In this document: piece after piece, positions 56,474 through 64,000 of the stretch
How positions within the stretch are numbered: position 1 is the first letter of the stretch
Layout of the letters: every line of letters begins with the position of its first letter
The notes under the pieces: model-generated
Told to the model about the DNA's origin: nothing
What the model saw: only the letters and a program-made list of their open reading frames with translations
Databases searched by the model: none
Position numbers and translations under genes: made by a program
NCBI GenBank assembly: GCA_001769975.1
Contig: MEPW01000025.1
Coordinates: 1 to 64,000, forward strand
Reading direction: 5' to 3'
Source of the DNA: Bdellovibrionales bacterium RIFOXYA1_FULL_36_14
Lineage (GTDB): Bacteria > Bdellovibrionota > Bacteriovoracia > Bacteriovoracales > Bacteriovoracaceae
Length of the DNA: 64,000 bases

Positions 56474-57022
56474 ATGTCCAAATTAACTTTTTTATATCTC
56501 GCCCTTATTTTAAGTATTAATCTTTTCGCCGATTGCAATTTTGAGAAAAATGAATGTCCAGTCAAGGAAGAATTTAACCAGTTTATTCTTAAGGAATTTA
56601 AAGGAAGATTAGCTGCTCCCATGAAAGATCCCGTGGATGGACTTAAATACCTAGAAATCGAAGAGGCAGTTAAATATATTGGTAATGACGCCTATGTGTT
56701 TATTGATAATAGACCAGCCGATTACGTTAAAGATTGTAGCATCAAAGGGGCCGTTAATTATTTATTCGGAGTTCCCACCACTTCCGATAATACCCTCACC
56801 AAAGAAATCACCAAGGGATTGGCAGACAAAGGAAAAACTCTTATTTTCTACTGTAACAGCGCCAAATGCTATCGCTCTTTAAATGCGGCCATTCAAACTT
56901 ACGCATGGGGTATTCCAAAAGAGAAAATCTTATGGTTTGGAAAAGGCATAGCGGGGATCGTGCAAAATACCGAATTTTCCAAATATCTAAATGGTGACAG
57001 GTGCAGCGAATATAAGAAGTAG
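56474..57022 (+). CDS. Secreted rhodanese-like protein
   Basis: The 182-residue protein has a signal peptide (MSKLTFLYLALILSINLFADC). A rhodanese domain follows (YLEIEEAVKYIGNDAYVFIDNRPADYVKDCSIKGAVN) with the active-site loop YCNSAKCYRSLNAA; the first Cys is the likely sulfurtransferase cysteine. AGGAGCC precedes the ATG. Periplasmic rhodaneses are linked to sulfur relay or redox, but the substrate cannot be given. A hairpin follows the gene. Confidence 0.88.
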   Translation: MSKLTFLYLALILSINLFADCNFEKNECPVKEEFNQFILKEFKGRLAAPMKDPVDGLKYLEIEEAVKYIGNDAYVFIDNRPADYVKDCSIKGAVNYLFGVPTTSDNTLTKEITKGLADKGKTLIFYCNSAKCYRSLNAAIQTYAWGIPKEKILWFGKGIAGIVQNTEFSKYLNGDRCSEYKK

Positions 57023-57038
57023 AATCACAGATAATGGC

Positions 57039-57070
57039 GGGAAAGAAGTCAATGCGTTTACTTCTTTCCC
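57039..57070. terminator. Hairpin between rhodanese and response-regulator genes
   Basis: GGGAAAGAAGT and ACTTCTTTCCC form 11-base perfect arms with a 10-base loop. The structure overlaps the 3' end of the convergent response regulator gene. T tracts are weak on both sides, so termination is probable but not certain. Confidence 0.5.
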
Positions 57071-57510
57071 CTTATTAGTTTCCAATAAGTAGATAATTTT
57101 TCTGGTGGTAAAACATCCGAAATTTTCTTCATACCCTCGGGATTTACTCCACACTCAATTCCTCGCAAAGCAATTTCTTTTAAGGTTTTGATATCCGGTT
57201 TTTGTACAAAATCAAAGGCCCCATAGCGGGAAACTTCGAACATCAAATCCTTTGTCCCATGGCCGGTGTAAAAAATAATCGGACATAGATTCCCTTCTTC
57301 TCTGATTTGACGAATAACTTCTATGCCGTTCATTCCTGGCATAATCATGTCACAAATAGCACAGTCAATTTTTTCGGTGTGAAATATTTCAAGCGCCTCC
57401 AGGCCATCTTTGGCCGAAAAAATCTTTTCCACATAGTTAGTTAATTCCCTGACCACTAAGTAAATAATCGCCGGATCGTCATCAATTATAAGTAAGCTAC
57501 CTTTTTTCAT
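57058..57510 (-). CDS. Response regulator receiver-domain protein
   Basis: The 150-residue protein is a single receiver domain: LIIDDDPAII (acidic pocket), IDCAICDMIMPGMNGIEVI (phospho-accepting Asp), IIFYTGHGT (conserved Thr) and FDFVQKPD (conserved Lys). There is no output domain; a 25-residue tail ends RGKK. AAGGAACGATC precedes the ATG. It overlaps the Nudix-NadD gene by 14 bases, so the two are coupled. The kinase partner is not nearby. Confidence 0.92.
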   Translation of the reverse strand: MKKGSLLIIDDDPAIIYLVVRELTNYVEKIFSAKDGLEALEIFHTEKIDCAICDMIMPGMNGIEVIRQIREEGNLCPIIFYTGHGTKDLMFEVSRYGAFDFVQKPDIKTLKEIALRGIECGVNPEGMKKISDVLPPEKLSTYWKLIRGKK

Positions 57511-58471
57511 GATCGTTCCTTAATTTTGTTGATGAAACATGTCGGTATTCATGATCTGATAAAATAATTATCTCTATGTTATGATTCAGGGTTAGAATTT
57601 CATTTTTAACCAGATCGCATTCATTATTATTTAAATGGCGAGGAACCACAAATAAAAAATCCATCATGGAAATTAAAGTTGAAGCATTTTCCCAATTTTT
57701 TAAACAAGCAAATTGGTCATCTCCCATCAATAGACCTTTTTTTCGAGCGGTTATCTTTTCAAACCAATAAGCTGTGGGATTGGGAGTTTCTTTGCCATAA
57801 AAGCCTGGGTGAATGACTACTGGATATGGTTCAAGTTGGTGCTTTAAAACTTTCAAAGCTTGATAATAACAAACATGCTCCTTACTCACCACTGCGCTTT
57901 TCCAAGGACTGGTGTCTGGAACAACGACCAGCAATTTATCTGGATAATCTTTTAAAAACAGCTTAACACATTCTGTGTGGCCTGCATGCCAAGGATTAAA
58001 ACTCCCCCCAAAAAAAACTACCTCTTGGTCTTTATATTGAGGAGCAGATAGAGGAAAAAGTATTCCCAGGGCCTCACAAAGAATTGCACCATGATCAAAA
58101 GCTAGCCTTTCAATTTTATCTAGATCGACCCATTTTGCAGCCGCCGCATCGTCTTTGGCCTTAATTTTTAACCAACCATCTGAATTATTTTCAAGGATAA
58201 AAAGATACGGATAGGTATGAGTATCACCTCGGGGATCGCGTCCACTTTTTTGCCTCATACAAAGGGAGCGTGCCTGCTCTTCTTTTAAGATAAGATCGGT
58301 TTCTTCATATAGTTCCCGAAGACAGGCATGAAGCGGATCTTCATTGGCATCAATAAATCCCCCTGGAAAGGCCCACTCTCCTTGGAATGGCGGATTTTTT
58401 CTCTTGACCAGTAAAACCTGATACTTATTTTTTGATCTAAGGAAAACAATAGCGTCAGCTGTTTTACGCAT
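57497..58471 (-). CDS. Fusion: Nudix hydrolase + NadD-type nucleotidyltransferase
   Basis: From ATG 58471 (overlapping the pgi stop) the product has two domains. The N-terminal half is a Nudix hydrolase with [22 protein letters not shown] (GX5EX7REUXEEXGU form). The C-terminal half has [20 protein letters not shown] (GGSFDPxHxGH motif of NMN/NaMN adenylyltransferases), VVPDTSPWK, and ends with VSSTKLRND (ISSTxIR motif). It would make NAD(-like) dinucleotides and clear or hydrolyse them. Known bifunctional NMNAT-Nudix enzymes have the domains in the opposite order. TTG at 58495 is a less likely start. It overlaps the response regulator gene and follows pgi. Confidence 0.85.
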   Translation of the reverse strand: MRKTADAIVFLRSKNKYQVLLVKRKNPPFQGEWAFPGGFIDANEDPLHACLRELYEETDLILKEEQARSLCMRQKSGRDPRGDTHTYPYLFILENNSDGWLKIKAKDDAAAAKWVDLDKIERLAFDHGAILCEALGILFPLSAPQYKDQEVVFFGGSFNPWHAGHTECVKLFLKDYPDKLLVVVPDTSPWKSAVVSKEHVCYYQALKVLKHQLEPYPVVIHPGFYGKETPNPTAYWFEKITARKKGLLMGDDQFACLKNWENASTLISMMDFLFVVPRHLNNNECDLVKNEILTLNHNIEIIILSDHEYRHVSSTKLRNDHEKR

Positions 58472-60086
58472 GGTTATAGTGTCTAAATTTCTCAATCAAC
58501 TGATTGGTGGATGAATCGTGCTGCAACCTAGTTTGCTCTTTATTCTTTAATTCTTCCAAAACTTTTTTGGCCAGCACTTTACCCAATTCCACGCCCCATT
58601 GGTCAAAGGAATTAATATCCCAAATAATTCCTTGAACAAAAATTTTATGTTCATACATGGCTATTAATTTACCAAGGTTTCGAGGACTCAGCTGATCTGC
58701 CATAATAGTTGAAGATGGTCGATTACCGCTGAATGTTTTAAAAGGAATTAATTCTGGTGCCACTCGTTCTTGTTGTAGCTCCTCTTGGTTTTTCCCAAAT
58801 GCCAATGCTTCAGACTGGGCAATTAAATTGGCCATAAGTTTGGAATGATGATCACCAACGTTGTTTAGAGGTTTAAAAAAACCAATAAAATCACAAGGAA
58901 TAAGTTTGGTCCCTTGGTGAATCAATTGATAAAAAGCATGTTGTCCGTTGGTACCTGGTTCTCCCCAAATAATAGGGCCGGTTTGATAATCTACGACACT
59001 ACCATCTCGAGTCACCGACTTACCGTTAGATTCCATATCCCCTTGTTGAAAGTAGGCCGGAAATCTATGCAGGTATTGATCGTAAGGTAGGATCGCCTGG
59101 GTTTCGCATTGGTAAAAATTATTATACCAAATGCCCAGTAATCCCATTATAACCGGGATATTTTTTTCCAAGGCCACATTTTTAAAATGATTATCCATTT
59201 CATGAAACCCTTCCAATAGCTCAATAAAGTTCTGTGAACCAATTTTAATCATGACTGAAAGACCAATGGCGGAGGTCACCGAATAACGTCCCCCTACCCA
59301 ATCCCAGAATTCAAACATATTTCTCGGATCTATGCCAAACTCTTCCACTTTCGTTTGATTAGTGGATAAGGCCACAAAATGCTTGGAAATCGCTTTTTCA
59401 TCACGCAAAGTATTGAGTAACCATTTTCTTGCAGTAGTCGCATTAGTCATGGTTTCCTCAGTGGTAAAAGTCTTGCTGGCAATAATAAAAAGAGTTTCTT
59501 CCGGATTGATTTTTTTAAGCGTTTCAGCAATATGCGTACCATCTATGTTGGATATAAAATAATTTTCAATGTCACTTTTACCATAAAACTTTAAAGCCTC
59601 TGCCACCATGAGCGGCCCTAAATCCGATCCTCCGATTCCAATATTAACGATATTTTTTAATTTTTTTCCGGTGTATCCCACCAAACGTCCTTCACGAACG
59701 TCACTAGCAAATTGCACCATCTGCTCTAAGACTCTATTCACATCGTCCATGATGTTTTTCCCGTCCAACACGATCTTAGTGTTACTTCTATTTCGCAAAG
59801 CAATATGAAGTACTGAACGGTTTTCCGTATTATTAATTCTTTCTCCCCTGAACATCTTGTTTATTTCTTCCGGTAAATGGCGTGCTTTCGCCAAAGAAAT
59901 CAAATGATTAAACGTTTCCTGAGTAACCAGGTGTTTAGAGTAATCAAAATAAATACCACAGGCATCAATACTAAAATCTACAACTCTGGCTTTATTTTCG
60001 CTAAAAAGCTCTCTTAAATTGATATTTTTCATTTTCTGATGATGATCTTCTAAGGCTTTCCATTCTTTTAATTTTTTGAGGGCCAT
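58464..60086 (-). CDS. pgi: Glucose-6-phosphate isomerase
   Basis: The 540-residue enzyme interconverts glucose 6-phosphate and fructose 6-phosphate. Motifs include [84 protein letters not shown] (catalytic His) and [19 protein letters not shown]. Length and order match the bacterial PGI family. A GGAG site precedes the ATG. It overlaps the Nudix-NadD gene, so they are expressed together. Confidence 0.98.
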   Translation of the reverse strand: MALKKLKEWKALEDHHQKMKNINLRELFSENKARVVDFSIDACGIYFDYSKHLVTQETFNHLISLAKARHLPEEINKMFRGERINNTENRSVLHIALRNRSNTKIVLDGKNIMDDVNRVLEQMVQFASDVREGRLVGYTGKKLKNIVNIGIGGSDLGPLMVAEALKFYGKSDIENYFISNIDGTHIAETLKKINPEETLFIIASKTFTTEETMTNATTARKWLLNTLRDEKAISKHFVALSTNQTKVEEFGIDPRNMFEFWDWVGGRYSVTSAIGLSVMIKIGSQNFIELLEGFHEMDNHFKNVALEKNIPVIMGLLGIWYNNFYQCETQAILPYDQYLHRFPAYFQQGDMESNGKSVTRDGSVVDYQTGPIIWGEPGTNGQHAFYQLIHQGTKLIPCDFIGFFKPLNNVGDHHSKLMANLIAQSEALAFGKNQEELQQERVAPELIPFKTFSGNRPSSTIMADQLSPRNLGKLIAMYEHKIFVQGIIWDINSFDQWGVELGKVLAKKVLEELKNKEQTRLQHDSSTNQLIEKFRHYNHA

Positions 60087-60253
60087 AGCATACTCCAGGG
60101 AAATTTTATTAATAACTTACCCCTATAATATAACAAGTAGTGGAAGTATCGGGCCATTTATTTTTACGTTTAATAAGTTCTATTAAATGTCTTGATCAAG
60201 CGGATAAGTACTTTTATTATGTTCAATATCTGACTTATTCATGCGGAGTATTT

Positions 60254-61963
60254 ATGAACCAATTACAAAAATCACTTGCTGATTTTCTAAGCGTCTACCC
60301 AAAACAAAAAAGTAATTTATCCAAAAGTGAACTGATTAAAGAAGCTGTTTTAAACAAAGAAGCTTTCATCACCAAAACTGGCAATCTGGCAACCTGGACT
60401 CACCCCGATTCTACTGGTAGAAGTCCTGAAGATACCGTAACTGTCAAAAGACCATCGGCTACTGACTGCATAGACTGGACCAGTAAAAACAATATCGCTA
60501 TTAGTGAAGAAACGTTTGATATGATTTTTGAAGATGCCATGGGTTTTTTAAAACAAAAAGATAAACTCTATATTCAAGATAAGGCAATCGGTGCTGATCA
60601 CCGTTTTGCTCTTCCCCTAAAAATCATTACCGACCGGGCCTTAGGAGGAGTGTTTTCGGAAAATATGTTTAGGGAAATCCCGACCAAAATCCAAGAGAGT
60701 TGTTTTTTTAATAAAACTTTTACCCTGATAACTCTACCTTTTGATAAATTATCGCCAGAAAGATATCAAAATCGTCTTAGAAAACTTCCCAGCGGACAAA
60801 CCTCCAGTATGGTTATTGCCATGGACCTAGATCGCAAGATAGCAATTATTATCGGTTCAAGTTATTTAGGAACCATGAAGAAAACTATTTTTACTGTCAT
60901 GAATTATTATCTCCCCTTAGAGGGGGTTTTACCCCTTCACTGTTCTGCTAATGAAGGCAAAAGTGGTGATACTGCCATTATGCTAGGCCTTTCAGGTACT
61001 GGCAAAACCACACTTTCCGCTGATCCCAAACGCAAACTACTCGGAGATGATGAACATGGTTGGTGTGAGCACGGCGTCTTTAATTTTGAAAATGGATGCT
61101 ATGCCAAGATGCTTGACATGACCAAAGAGGCGGAACCAGAAATCTGGGAAGCTATTATGCATGAAGATGAGTACCAAAATCATGGTGCCATAATTGAAAA
61201 CGCTTTTATGTACCCAAATGGCGAATTTGATTTTTCCGATTCCAGGTTAACTCAAAACTCCAGGGCCTCATATCCTCTTACCTACTTGAAAAATATTAAA
61301 ACCTCGTCCGTTGGAGGGCCACCGAAAACTATCATTTTTTTAACCGCTGATGCCTACGGAGTTATTCCTCCCATTTCCAAACTTAATCATGATCAGGCCA
61401 TGTTATGGTTTTTAATGGGTTATACCAGCAAGCTTGCCGGAACTGAACGAGGAGTAAAGGAACCGCAGGCCACTTTTTCTCGCTTTTTCGGCGCTCCCTT
61501 TATGCCCAGCAATCCTGCCATCTATGCCAAGATGCTCGGAGATAAAATCGATAAATATAAAACCAACGTTTTTCTCATTAACACCGGCTGGGTAGGCGGC
61601 AAATATGGCGTTGGAAAAAGAATCAAACTCTCCTACACCAGAAGCATGTTAGAAGCAGCAATCTGCGGAAACCTAGACCAGGTTGAATATTCTTTTGATG
61701 AAATTTTCCAGGTAAATATCCCCAAAACTTGCCCAGAGGTACCCGAAGAAATCCTAAGCCCGAAAAACATGTGGGGAAATGAGACTCTCTTTTTAACCAC
61801 CGCCCATGAACTGGCCAAGCAGTTTCAAATTCATTTTGATAAATCTTTTTCCAATAACCAGATTAGCGATCAGGTGGCCCAATGCTGCCCGGGTAAAAAT
61901 TTTACAAAACCACTAACGAGTATTGCTTCTCAATTAAAACCTGATTATACTCTAACTGATTAA
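60254..61963 (+). CDS. pckA: Phosphoenolpyruvate carboxykinase (ATP)
   Basis: PckA makes PEP from oxaloacetate with ATP, the first committed step of gluconeogenesis. The protein (569 residues from ATG 60254) has LSGTGKTTLSADP (kinase-1a P-loop), LLGDDEHGW (kinase-2), LHCSANEG, RASYPLTYLKNI, GGPPKTIIFLTADAYGV, and GWVGGKYGVGKRIKLSYTR. The start at 60254 has GGAGTATTT before it, and an upstream in-frame start at 60140 is rejected. PckA, the enolase-like gene and pgi together suggest gluconeogenic carbon flow, as expected for an organism living on amino acids. A tiny ORF and a terminator follow. Confidence 0.97.
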   Translation: MNQLQKSLADFLSVYPKQKSNLSKSELIKEAVLNKEAFITKTGNLATWTHPDSTGRSPEDTVTVKRPSATDCIDWTSKNNIAISEETFDMIFEDAMGFLKQKDKLYIQDKAIGADHRFALPLKIITDRALGGVFSENMFREIPTKIQESCFFNKTFTLITLPFDKLSPERYQNRLRKLPSGQTSSMVIAMDLDRKIAIIIGSSYLGTMKKTIFTVMNYYLPLEGVLPLHCSANEGKSGDTAIMLGLSGTGKTTLSADPKRKLLGDDEHGWCEHGVFNFENGCYAKMLDMTKEAEPEIWEAIMHEDEYQNHGAIIENAFMYPNGEFDFSDSRLTQNSRASYPLTYLKNIKTSSVGGPPKTIIFLTADAYGVIPPISKLNHDQAMLWFLMGYTSKLAGTERGVKEPQATFSRFFGAPFMPSNPAIYAKMLGDKIDKYKTNVFLINTGWVGGKYGVGKRIKLSYTRSMLEAAICGNLDQVEYSFDEIFQVNIPKTCPEVPEEILSPKNMWGNETLFLTTAHELAKQFQIHFDKSFSNNQISDQVAQCCPGKNFTKPLTSIASQLKPDYTLTD

Positions 61964-61988
61964 TAACTTAAAAATCAGGATTAGTTAT

Positions 61989-62054
61989 ATGACGAGGTGG
62001 TTGTTTGTAATTGTAGTATTTATTTTTGTTTTAAAAGTAACCTTTGGTGGTTAA
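61989..62054 (+). CDS. 21-residue hydrophobic peptide (small ORF)
   Basis: ATG at 61989 opens a 22-codon frame ending in TAA 62052-62054: MTRWLFVIVVFIF, then VLKVTFGG. It has an AGGA at 61977-61980, 8 bases before the ATG, and fits a single membrane helix. It lies 25 bases after pckA and just before its terminator, so it would be made from the pckA mRNA. Too short for homology; coding status is uncertain. Confidence 0.4.
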   Translation: MTRWLFVIVVFIFVLKVTFGG

Positions 62055-62088
62055 CAAAAAAAATGCCTCTAAGAGAGGCATTTTTTTT
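62055..62088. terminator. Bidirectional Rho-independent terminator between pckA and the enolase-like gene
   Basis: ATGCCTCT-AAG-AGAGGCAT (62063-62081) is flanked by A and T tracts, a symmetric terminator. The stop of the convergent enolase-like gene lies in its T tract. Confidence 0.85.
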
Positions 62089-63601
62089 ATGCAAATAACG
62101 AAAGCTTAACTTCCTTTGGTAATCCCTCAAAACCGGCCACATATGTTTTAATCTTTTTCTCTCTCATTTCTTCTTCTGCTCTAATCAAAGGATTATAGTT
62201 TTGTAAATTTCTCTCCCCATTGGGTGCGCCGGCCTTAAACCATAATTTATTTGTAACCGCTCCATACATCAGAGGCATGTAAGGTAAAAATTCGCTGGAA
62301 CCTTCGGTAGAGCGATGTGAAAAGAACGCAGTAAAGCCTCCCTTTTTTATATTGTCCAAAGCCTCTTGCAAGGAGGATATGTTGAGTTTAGCTAATTCAC
62401 TCATCACATATTTTAAATCTCCTCTAGCTTTTAAGTATTCACTAACTTCATCAAAATTGGCAAAACCTAAAACGATATCTGAGGCGAGTCTGGTTTCTGT
62501 GAAAGTCCCGGCCTGGTTAAGTTTTATAAGGATAGAATTCCCACATCTTTGTGATCGATTTTTACCAGCAAGAAATGGAATGATAAAACGCATTTGAGTA
62601 ACGGCGGCATCATCGATAACAATTTGAACCTTATCTCCATATTTTTCGGTCATCATTCGGTGAGTTTCAAAATCCACTTCACTGCCTGGATCTTCCATGG
62701 TTACAAAATTATTTGAAGACGAAACAACCGACCAGTTAAATTCCACCATTTCTTCTCTGGTTTTAATCCCACCTTTGGAAAAATGCAGATCGTATTTTCC
62801 TTCACACCGAAGCTCTGCAGTTTTTTGAATTTCGCTAAAAGCATTATCTGTTCCTACCGCGTAATCCTTATCTTGCAATTCAAGTTGCGTAGCACATTCT
62901 TTGATTCTTCTTAGTCCTTCAAAATTATCTTCCACCGGAAAAACAAACCCACGTTCTTTTGCCGTGCCGGTAGGTTTGCCATCTCTAACTAGATTTTTTT
63001 CAAACTGTTTAAAAAACTTCACGCCGGTTTTAAAAACATCTTTGATAGATTTATCTTTCATCGAAAAGAAAAACATCTCCTGAATATCTTGTTTCGTACC
63101 AGGAACATGTTCTCCGCCACACACCATATTAAAACCAATATTAGGGAAGTAGAATTTTTTCATATCTTTAGAGGCCATGACTTCCCATGCTTTATAACCA
63201 GAAGCTTTAAGAAGAGTTTGAAAAAAGACCGTAGAAGCGGCCAAAGTGGCATTGCCACCCCACTTTTTCTTATTTGGTCCGGCTTTTTTAACCAGCAAAA
63301 GATCAAACTCATAGCAAGCTTTCAATATATCTTTGGGGCTTTTTATTACCACTTTTTTGGGCAACAATGGCCCGATATTTTTTGTAATAGATTGGATTGC
63401 CTTATCATTGGGAATATAAATCGCTTCATTTTCACCATCGGAGGTTCCCTTGGCTATTCCGTTTCTCTCTTCAATATTAAAAGATTCTTTACCGCGTTTT
63501 ACAGAAGCCGTCATAACGCCCTCAAGCGTAAAGGCTGCATACGAGGATAAAATCTCTCTACCTTTTAAACTAAAATTAGAAACAATCGTCTCACGTGCCA
63601 T
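62087..63601 (-). CDS. Divergent enolase-like protein
   Basis: The protein (504 residues from ATG 63601, preceded by AAGGAG) aligns with enolase in order: GGNATLAASTVFFQTLL, MVCGGEHVPGTKQDIQEMFFF (substrate His, Glu), an ERGF element like GDEGG, GTDNAFSEI and MEDPGSEVD (metal Asp and Glu), IDDAAVTQ (metal Asp), SILIKLNQAGTFTET (catalytic Lys), FFSHRSTEGS and LWFKAGAPNGERNLQNYNPLIRAEEEM. All expected catalytic residues seem present, but GDEGG is not intact and the protein is 60-80 residues longer than usual. It could be the housekeeping enolase or a specialised paralogue. pckA and pgi nearby fit a role in gluconeogenesis. Confidence 0.75.
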   Translation of the reverse strand: MARETIVSNFSLKGREILSSYAAFTLEGVMTASVKRGKESFNIEERNGIAKGTSDGENEAIYIPNDKAIQSITKNIGPLLPKKVVIKSPKDILKACYEFDLLLVKKAGPNKKKWGGNATLAASTVFFQTLLKASGYKAWEVMASKDMKKFYFPNIGFNMVCGGEHVPGTKQDIQEMFFFSMKDKSIKDVFKTGVKFFKQFEKNLVRDGKPTGTAKERGFVFPVEDNFEGLRRIKECATQLELQDKDYAVGTDNAFSEIQKTAELRCEGKYDLHFSKGGIKTREEMVEFNWSVVSSSNNFVTMEDPGSEVDFETHRMMTEKYGDKVQIVIDDAAVTQMRFIIPFLAGKNRSQRCGNSILIKLNQAGTFTETRLASDIVLGFANFDEVSEYLKARGDLKYVMSELAKLNISSLQEALDNIKKGGFTAFFSHRSTEGSSEFLPYMPLMYGAVTNKLWFKAGAPNGERNLQNYNPLIRAEEEMREKKIKTYVAGFEGLPKEVKLSLFA

Positions 63602-63853
63602 CTTTAACTCCTTATGAATAATCAATATATAAGGAATTCTACATGCATTTTAATTAAGAGGCTAGCAGCATAAAAAAACCATTGGCAATAATTGAGGGTT
63701 TAAATCAAATTAGCCGTAATCCTTAATGGAAAAAAATATTATTTGAGTTATCTAGTCGAGTGTTATTTTTATTTTTTTATTTATTTATCTTGAAATAACA
63801 GGTTAACATAAATAGGTAGTAAACCTGTGAAATAATGCTAAAAGAGTTGAAAA

Positions 63854-64000
63854 ATGATACAGTTAAGCCCAGCTGAGCAAGAAACCATTTACGGCCTCGC
63901 AGAAAAAATCCTTGGCATCAGCCAAAAGGGTAAATTTAGAAAAAACATTTTGGTAAGAAATATTGAACTGAGAATTTCTCAAACCAAGAGAAAAAACCTT
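63854..64000 (+). CDS. Partial CDS at the right edge, unknown function
   Basis: A frame from ATG 63854 stays open for 49 codons to the edge (MIQLSPAEQETIYGLAEKILGI, then KGKFRKNILVRNIELRI). The pattern of a helix with LS...E...I...I, then K and R-rich segments, is weakly like the N-terminal helical domain of CheR methyltransferases, but this is a guess. The 228-base gap before it (63626-63853) holds AT-rich DNA with no clear gene. Confidence 0.55.
   Translation, partial: MIQLSPAEQETIYGLAEKILGISQKGKFRKNILVRNIELRISQTKRKNL

Noticed and set aside
60140-60253. Longer pckA start
   Set aside because: ATG 60254 has GGAG upstream; the extension has no family match.
1-64000. CRISPR arrays, insertion sequences or prophage
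   Set aside because: No regular direct repeats with spacers, transposase, integrase or phage structural genes were seen.

Overview
The window is AT-rich bacterial chromosome with short intergenic gaps and many secreted proteins and lipoproteins. A TIGR02147-type (Fibrobacter/Bdellovibrio-type) regulator, a Na+-translocating NQR operon, a TraR/DksA zinc-finger protein, an orphan FliG-like protein, a CFI-box protein and several predicted beta-barrel or cell-envelope proteins fit a Bdellovibrionota (Bacteriovoracia-like) organism, possibly marine. This placement is inference from gene content; there is no 16S gene here. I saw no transposase, CRISPR array, prophage or rRNA.

Layout: 1-79, start of a ribosome hibernation factor (minus strand). 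238-3100, thyX, a glycosyltransferase, a methyltransferase and a 3' remnant of a second glycosyltransferase. 3165-5510, envelope proteins and a TIGR02147 regulator. 5779-12494, the most unusual locus: a five-gene overlapping operon in which an aldehyde:ferredoxin oxidoreductase (AOR) is split into its N- and C-terminal domains. The N-terminal half continues into NuoE-NuoF-ferredoxin modules. The C-terminal half is preceded by a NuoG-type iron-sulfur module. A ThiF-type E1, a MoaD/ThiS-type carrier ending in GG and an Old Yellow Enzyme-type flavoprotein follow. 12501-25912, a Cys-rich lipoprotein, htpG, a DksA-like protein, two large secreted proteins, an HD-GYP-like signalling protein, a FliG-like protein, map, aat and envelope proteins. 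25909-33615, one 2568-residue lipoprotein with about 12 Ig-like repeats and 14 RCC1 repeats.

33844-38146: an orphan complex I-like Q module (NuoI-, NuoCD- and NuoB-like, with no membrane subunits), a lipoprotein and tRNA-Leu(UAA). 38206-44202: nqrABCDEF plus nqrM. 44271-48994: a tandem duplication of an SSS-family sodium symporter gene, its 106-residue membrane partner and their terminator. 49136-57510: a YchJ-family protein, a methyltransferase, a DinG-type helicase/exonuclease, yebC, a CFI-box membrane protein, a secreted rhodanese and a response regulator. 57497-63601: a Nudix-NadD fusion, pgi, pckA, a 21-codon ORF and a divergent enolase-like gene. The window ends inside a plus-strand CDS.

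Taken together, the locus suggests Na+-based energetics (NQR plus Na+ symporters), PEP/gluconeogenic carbon flow (pckA, enolase-like, pgi), and two unusual redox modules built from complex I parts: the AOR-NuoEFG hybrid and the membrane-less NuoB/CD/I set. Their roles are inferred from domains only.
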